From Stenotrophomonas daejeonensis (GTDB lineage Bacteria; Pseudomonadota; Gammaproteobacteria; Xanthomonadales; Xanthomonadaceae), in contig NZ_LDJP01000032.1 of NCBI RefSeq assembly GCF_001431505.1, positions 1-64,000 on the forward strand: a stretch of DNA of 64,000 bases. Reading direction: 5' to 3'. The translations under genes and the position numbers were made by a program. This document shows, in pieces, positions 61,205 through 64,000 of the stretch (position 1 is its first letter; every line of letters begins with the position of its first letter). The notes beneath the pieces were generated by a model, which was given only the letters and a program-made list of their open reading frames with translations, was not told the origin of the DNA and made no database searches.

Positions 61205-62056
61205 ATGCGCCCCGACTACATCCTCACCCTGTCCTGCCCGGATCGCACCGGCATCGTCTACCGCGTTTCCGGCCTGCTGTTCGAGGCCGGTTGCAACATC
61301 CTCGACGCGCAGCAGTTCGGCGACGAGGAAAGCGGCCGTTTCTTCCTGCGCGTGCACTTCGACATGGCTTCGGCAGGCGAGGAGCCGGCAGTGCGCGAGT
61401 GCCTGCAACGGCTGGGCGAGGACTACGCGATGGACTGGCAACTGCACGACGCGCGGCACCGTGCGCGCCTGCTGGTGCTGGTCAGCAAACAAGGGCACTG
61501 CCTCAACGACCTGCTGTTCCGCGCGCACAGCCGCCAGTTGCAGGTGGAGGTCGCGGCGGTGGCGTCCAACCACAGCGATTTCGCCGCGCTGGCCGGGTCC
61601 TACGGGATACCGTTCCACCACCTGCCGGTGAGCGCGGACAACCGCGCGCAGCAGGAGCGGCAGATCCTCGATCTGGTCGAGCGCGAGAACATCGACCTGG
61701 TGGTGCTGGCGCGCTACATGCAGATCCTCTCGCCACAGCTGTGCGCGGCGCTGGCCGGGCGCGCGATCAACATCCACCACAGCTTCCTGCCCAGCTTCAA
61801 GGGCGCCCAGCCCTACCACCAGGCGCATGCGCGCGGGGTCAAGATCATCGGCGCCACCGCGCACTACGTGACCTGCGACCTCGACGAAGGCCCGATCATC
61901 GAGCAGGACGTGGCGCGCGTGGACCACGCGATGACCCCGCGCGACCTGGTGCGGCTGGGCAGCGACACCGAATCGCTGGTGCTGGCCCGTGCGGTGCGCC
62001 GCCACGTCGAGCACCGCATCCTGCTCAACGCGCATCGCACGGTGGTGTTCCGGTGA
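61205..62056 (+). CDS. purU: Formyltetrahydrofolate deformylase
   Basis: Hydrolyses 10-formyl-tetrahydrofolate to formate and THF. The 283-residue protein has an ACT domain at 1-80 (YILTLSCPDRTGIVYRVSGL) and a formyltransferase-like domain with INIHHSFLPSFKGAQPYHQA and ATAHYVTCDLDEGPII, the catalytic Asn/His/Asp. ATG 61205 follows the REP array. Confidence 0.94.
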   Translation: MRPDYILTLSCPDRTGIVYRVSGLLFEAGCNILDAQQFGDEESGRFFLRVHFDMASAGEEPAVRECLQRLGEDYAMDWQLHDARHRARLLVLVSKQGHCLNDLLFRAHSRQLQVEVAAVASNHSDFAALAGSYGIPFHHLPVSADNRAQQERQILDLVERENIDLVVLARYMQILSPQLCAALAGRAINIHHSFLPSFKGAQPYHQAHARGVKIIGATAHYVTCDLDEGPIIEQDVARVDHAMTPRDLVRLGSDTESLVLARAVRRHVEHRILLNAHRTVVFR

Positions 62057-62225
62057 TGCCGGTTGCGGGTCTGCTGCCCGCCTGCAGGTGGGTGCCGGCC
62101 GTTGGTCGGTACTGTCGAACGGCCGGCAGTGAGCCCATCGTCGCTTCGCGCCGCCGCCACGACCAACGGTCGGGCGCTACCGGGATACCACGAGGGGAAG
62201 AGAGTCCCTGGCGGTATCGCCGCAA

Positions 62226-62846
62226 TCAAAGAACCGCAATTCCGGCGGCGGCGAGCGCCTGCCGCGTGGCGGCGTCGTTGCCCGCATCGACCGGGCGCGT
62301 CAGGTCCCAGTGGAAACCCACGCGGAAGCCGGCTTCCACCGCATCCTGCGCGCTCCACAGCACGCAGTAGTCGCGCGCCAGCCCGCACACGTGCACTTCG
62401 GCGATGCCGCGTTCGCGCAGCCAGCCGGCCAGCCCGGTGGCCGGGCGGCCGCCGTCCGGGCCGACGTTTTCGCGAAAGGCGCTGTAGGAATCCACCTGCC
62501 GGTTGCTGCCCTTGCGCAGGATCAGGTCGGCGCGGTTCCAATCCACTTGCGGATGCAGCGCCGCGCCGGTGCTGCCCTGCACGCAGTGGTCCGGCCACAG
62601 CGTCTGCGGATGGCCGTGCAGTTCGATGGTCTCGAACGGCGAATGCCCGGCGTGCCGGCTGGCGAACGAGGCATGGTCGGCCGGGTGCCAGTCCTGCGTG
62701 GCGACGACGGTGGCATAGCGGCGCGCCGCCAGCAGTGCGGCGATGCCCGGCACGATGGCGTCGCCCTCGGCGCAGGGCAGCGCGCCGCCGGGCATGAAGT
62801 CCGGTTGCAGGTCGATGACCAGCAGGGCGGTGTCGTTGCGGTGCAT
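62226..62846 (-). CDS. pncA: Nicotinamidase
   Basis: Converts nicotinamide to nicotinate in NAD salvage. The 206-residue protein has the catalytic triad Asp12 (VIDLQPDF), Lys112 (LRKGS), Cys161 (ARDYCV) and metal ligands Asp52, His54, His58 (QDWHPADH). ATG 62846 is chosen as the family-like start. No pncB is adjacent. Confidence 0.93.
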   Translation of the reverse strand: MHRNDTALLVIDLQPDFMPGGALPCAEGDAIVPGIAALLAARRYATVVATQDWHPADHASFASRHAGHSPFETIELHGHPQTLWPDHCVQGSTGAALHPQVDWNRADLILRKGSNRQVDSYSAFRENVGPDGGRPATGLAGWLRERGIAEVHVCGLARDYCVLWSAQDAVEAGFRVGFHWDLTRPVDAGNDAATRQALAAAGIAVL

Positions 62847-62979
62847 CGCGCAGGTTCCGTGATGGGGGCGACTACTGTAGCGCCGCCATCGTGCATTGCC
62901 CGACGCACCGCTTCGTGAGAGGCCACACGGCTGCAAGGTCTACACTGCGGTGGACCGTGATGACGCGCCGGAGGCGACG

Positions 62980-63672
62980 ATGATCCAGTGGTGGGAAATG
63001 GGCCTGCGGCTGCTGCTGGCAGCCTTGCTGGGTTCGGTGATCGGCATCAACCGCGGGCGCCTGGAATGGGCGGCCGGGCTGCGCACGCACATGCTGGTGT
63101 GCGTGGGCTCGGCGCTGGCGATCATCGTCTCGGCCTTCGGCTTCTTCGACGTGCTGGGCCAGCCCAACATCGTGCTCGACCCCTCGCGCATCGCCGCGCA
63201 GGTGGTCAGCGGCGTGGGTTTCCTCGGTGCCGGCACCATCCTGTTCCTGCAGCGCGAGCAGGTGATCCGTGGGCTGACCACGGCGGCGGGCCTGTGGGCG
63301 GTAGCGGCGGTTGGCCTGGCCGCTGGCGCCGGCCTGTACGCCGCGGCGGTGATGGCCACGGCGCTGATGTGGGCGATCCTGGCCCTGCTCAAGCCGTTGG
63401 AACAACGCTACCTGCGCCGCCGCGCGCGCAGCGGCCGCCTGCGCCTGCGCGTGGCCGCCGGCACGCCGCTGGCGCGGGTGGAAGCGGCGGCCGCCGACGC
63501 CGGCCTGCCGGTCAAGCGCATCACCCTGCGCCCGCGCGAGCAGGGCGACGACATCGTCGACATCGACTGCGATCCGCCGCTGCCGCGCGCGCAGCTGCTG
63601 GCCAAGGCCGAGCTGCTGGGTGGCGTGGAAGGCGTGGTGTCGGTGGAGCTGGCCGGGCCGGCCACCGCCTGA
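62980..63672 (+). CDS. MgtC/SapB-family membrane protein
   Basis: A 230-residue protein with about four or five helices: LRLLLAALLGSVIGINRGRLEWAAGLRTHMLVC is the MgtC signature, and GVGFLGAGTILFLQREQVIRGLTTAAGLW follows. A C-terminal cytoplasmic ACT-like domain is present (about 155-228). MgtC proteins are linked to magnesium limitation and virulence in some genera. ATG 62980 follows GGAGG. Confidence 0.88.
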   Translation: MIQWWEMGLRLLLAALLGSVIGINRGRLEWAAGLRTHMLVCVGSALAIIVSAFGFFDVLGQPNIVLDPSRIAAQVVSGVGFLGAGTILFLQREQVIRGLTTAAGLWAVAAVGLAAGAGLYAAAVMATALMWAILALLKPLEQRYLRRRARSGRLRLRVAAGTPLARVEAAAADAGLPVKRITLRPREQGDDIVDIDCDPPLPRAQLLAKAELLGGVEGVVSVELAGPATA

Positions 63673-63769
63673 GGTTCCAGCCGCGGAAATCCCGTGGGAA
63701 GGAGGCCGGTTCCGCGGCCCCGTGTCGGCACGGTCGGGGAGTCGAGTATCCCTGCCACCAGCCCCCGGC

Positions 63770-63783
63770 TTGATCCATGTCAA
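63770..63783 (+). promoter_or_regulatory. FNR/ANR-like box upstream of nrdD
   Basis: TTGAT-CCAT-GTCAA matches nine of the ten specified bases of the FNR consensus TTGAT-N4-ATCAA. It lies just before the first NrdR box, as expected for a promoter activated without oxygen. Confidence 0.65.
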
Positions 63784-63829
63784 ACAACATCTTGTTGTTT
63801 TCATGAATCATGTCCACAACATCTTGTGG
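63782..63829 (+). promoter_or_regulatory. paired NrdR boxes upstream of nrdD
   Basis: Box 1 AACAACA-TCT-TGTTGTT (63783-63799, in an 8-bp-arm dyad) and box 2 CCACAACATCTTGTGG (63814-63829). AACATCTTGT repeats at exact 32-bp offset. Box 2 agrees with the known NrdR consensus (ACACWATATCTTGTGT type). Box 2 probably covers the transcription start. Confidence 0.75.
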
Positions 63830-63845
63830 ATTGAAGGGGCTGTCA

Positions 63846-64000
63846 ATGGAGCCAAGCACTTCCCCGGCCACGGCCGGGCGGCATCTGGTCGATTCGATTT
63901 CCTCGGTCGAGGAGTACCTGAGCCGTGCCGACTGGCGGGTCAACGCCAATGCCAACCAGGGCTATTCGCTGGGCGGGCTGATTCTGAACGCGGCCGGCAA
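63846..64000 (+). CDS. nrdD: Anaerobic (class III) ribonucleotide reductase NrdD, N-terminal part
   Basis: Truncated by the window edge; 51 codons are visible. The segment SVEEYLSRADWRVNANANQG followed by YSLGGLILNAAGK is the NrdD signature that follows the N-terminal region. NrdD reduces ribonucleoside triphosphates under anoxia using a glycyl radical installed by NrdG. ATG 63846 follows AAGGGG. Regulated by FNR-like and NrdR boxes. nrdG is expected downstream. Confidence 0.85.
   Translation, partial: MEPSTSPATAGRHLVDSISSVEEYLSRADWRVNANANQGYSLGGLILNAAG

Noticed and set aside
62057..62225. Small gene between purU and pncA
   Set aside because: Frames are short, lack a ribosome-binding site and have no recognisable product; the interval appears non-coding.

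Overview
This is 64 kb of dense, high-GC chromosomal DNA from a gammaproteobacterium of the Xanthomonadaceae/Lysobacteraceae (Xanthomonas, Stenotrophomonas, Pseudoxanthomonas, Thermomonas and relatives). The assignment rests on gene content: an oleA/B/C/D long-chain olefin set, a cNMP-binding diguanylate cyclase next to a nucleotide-cyclase protein (the XC_0249/XC_0250 arrangement of X. campestris), a RiPP-like peptide gene with a SagB-type dehydrogenase, an ohrR-ohr pair, an aceB-aceA glyoxylate shunt, and many REP-type palindromes with one REP-associated tyrosine transposase. The genus cannot be fixed from this window. No rRNA, tRNA, CRISPR array or prophage was found.

Layout. 0-1.7 kb: a DUF4156 lipoprotein and oleA, which ends in a strong terminator. 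1.8-9.9 kb: a defence island (Fic protein, hsdM, hsdS, Abi/HEPN protein, hsdR, then a convergent HigB/HigA-type toxin-antitoxin pair). It separates oleA from oleB. 10-15.5 kb: a UDG-family protein, oleB, a YkgJ-type protein, oleC, a DUF559 nuclease cassette and oleD. 15.5-30.3 kb: housekeeping genes (DUF1328 protein, ddl, ubiJ-ubiB-truC, a RAYT transposase among REPs, a MAPEG protein, arfB, an acyltransferase, a photolyase, an M3 peptidase, lldD, an EAL protein). 30.4-34.7 kb: a LysR regulator divergent from aceB-aceA.

34.8-40 kb is the most unusual region: a CNBD-GGDEF protein, a class III cyclase/TPR membrane protein, a 94-residue putative RiPP precursor on the opposite strand, and a nitroreductase/SagB-type dehydrogenase whose leader carries two strong dyads. 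40-45.6 kb: leucine/isovalerate catabolism (liuD-liuB-liuA) with a divergent TetR regulator. 45.7-54.9 kb: a cytochrome c5, an ExeM-type nuclease, a MerC protein behind a Zur-like palindrome, an EamA transporter, a hydrolase-zapE pair, ohrR and ohr with matching operators, a vWA lipoprotein-like secreted protein and a DUF2884 protein.

55-64 kb is framed by ribonucleotide reductase genes. Class Ia nrdA-nrdB lie behind a sigma70 promoter with two NrdR-like boxes, a DnaA box and a cobalamin riboswitch. The class III gene nrdD begins at the right edge behind an FNR-like box and two near-perfect NrdR boxes. In both promoters the two boxes are offset by exactly 32 bp. Between them are a thioesterase, an Old Yellow Enzyme, a three-unit 84-bp REP array, purU, pncA and an MgtC-family protein. 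The dual RNR control suggests growth across oxic and anoxic conditions, probably with a B12-dependent class II enzyme elsewhere in the genome. Several genes (phrB, the OYE gene, the vWA gene, the DUF2884 gene) take their TAG stop codon from a REP element.
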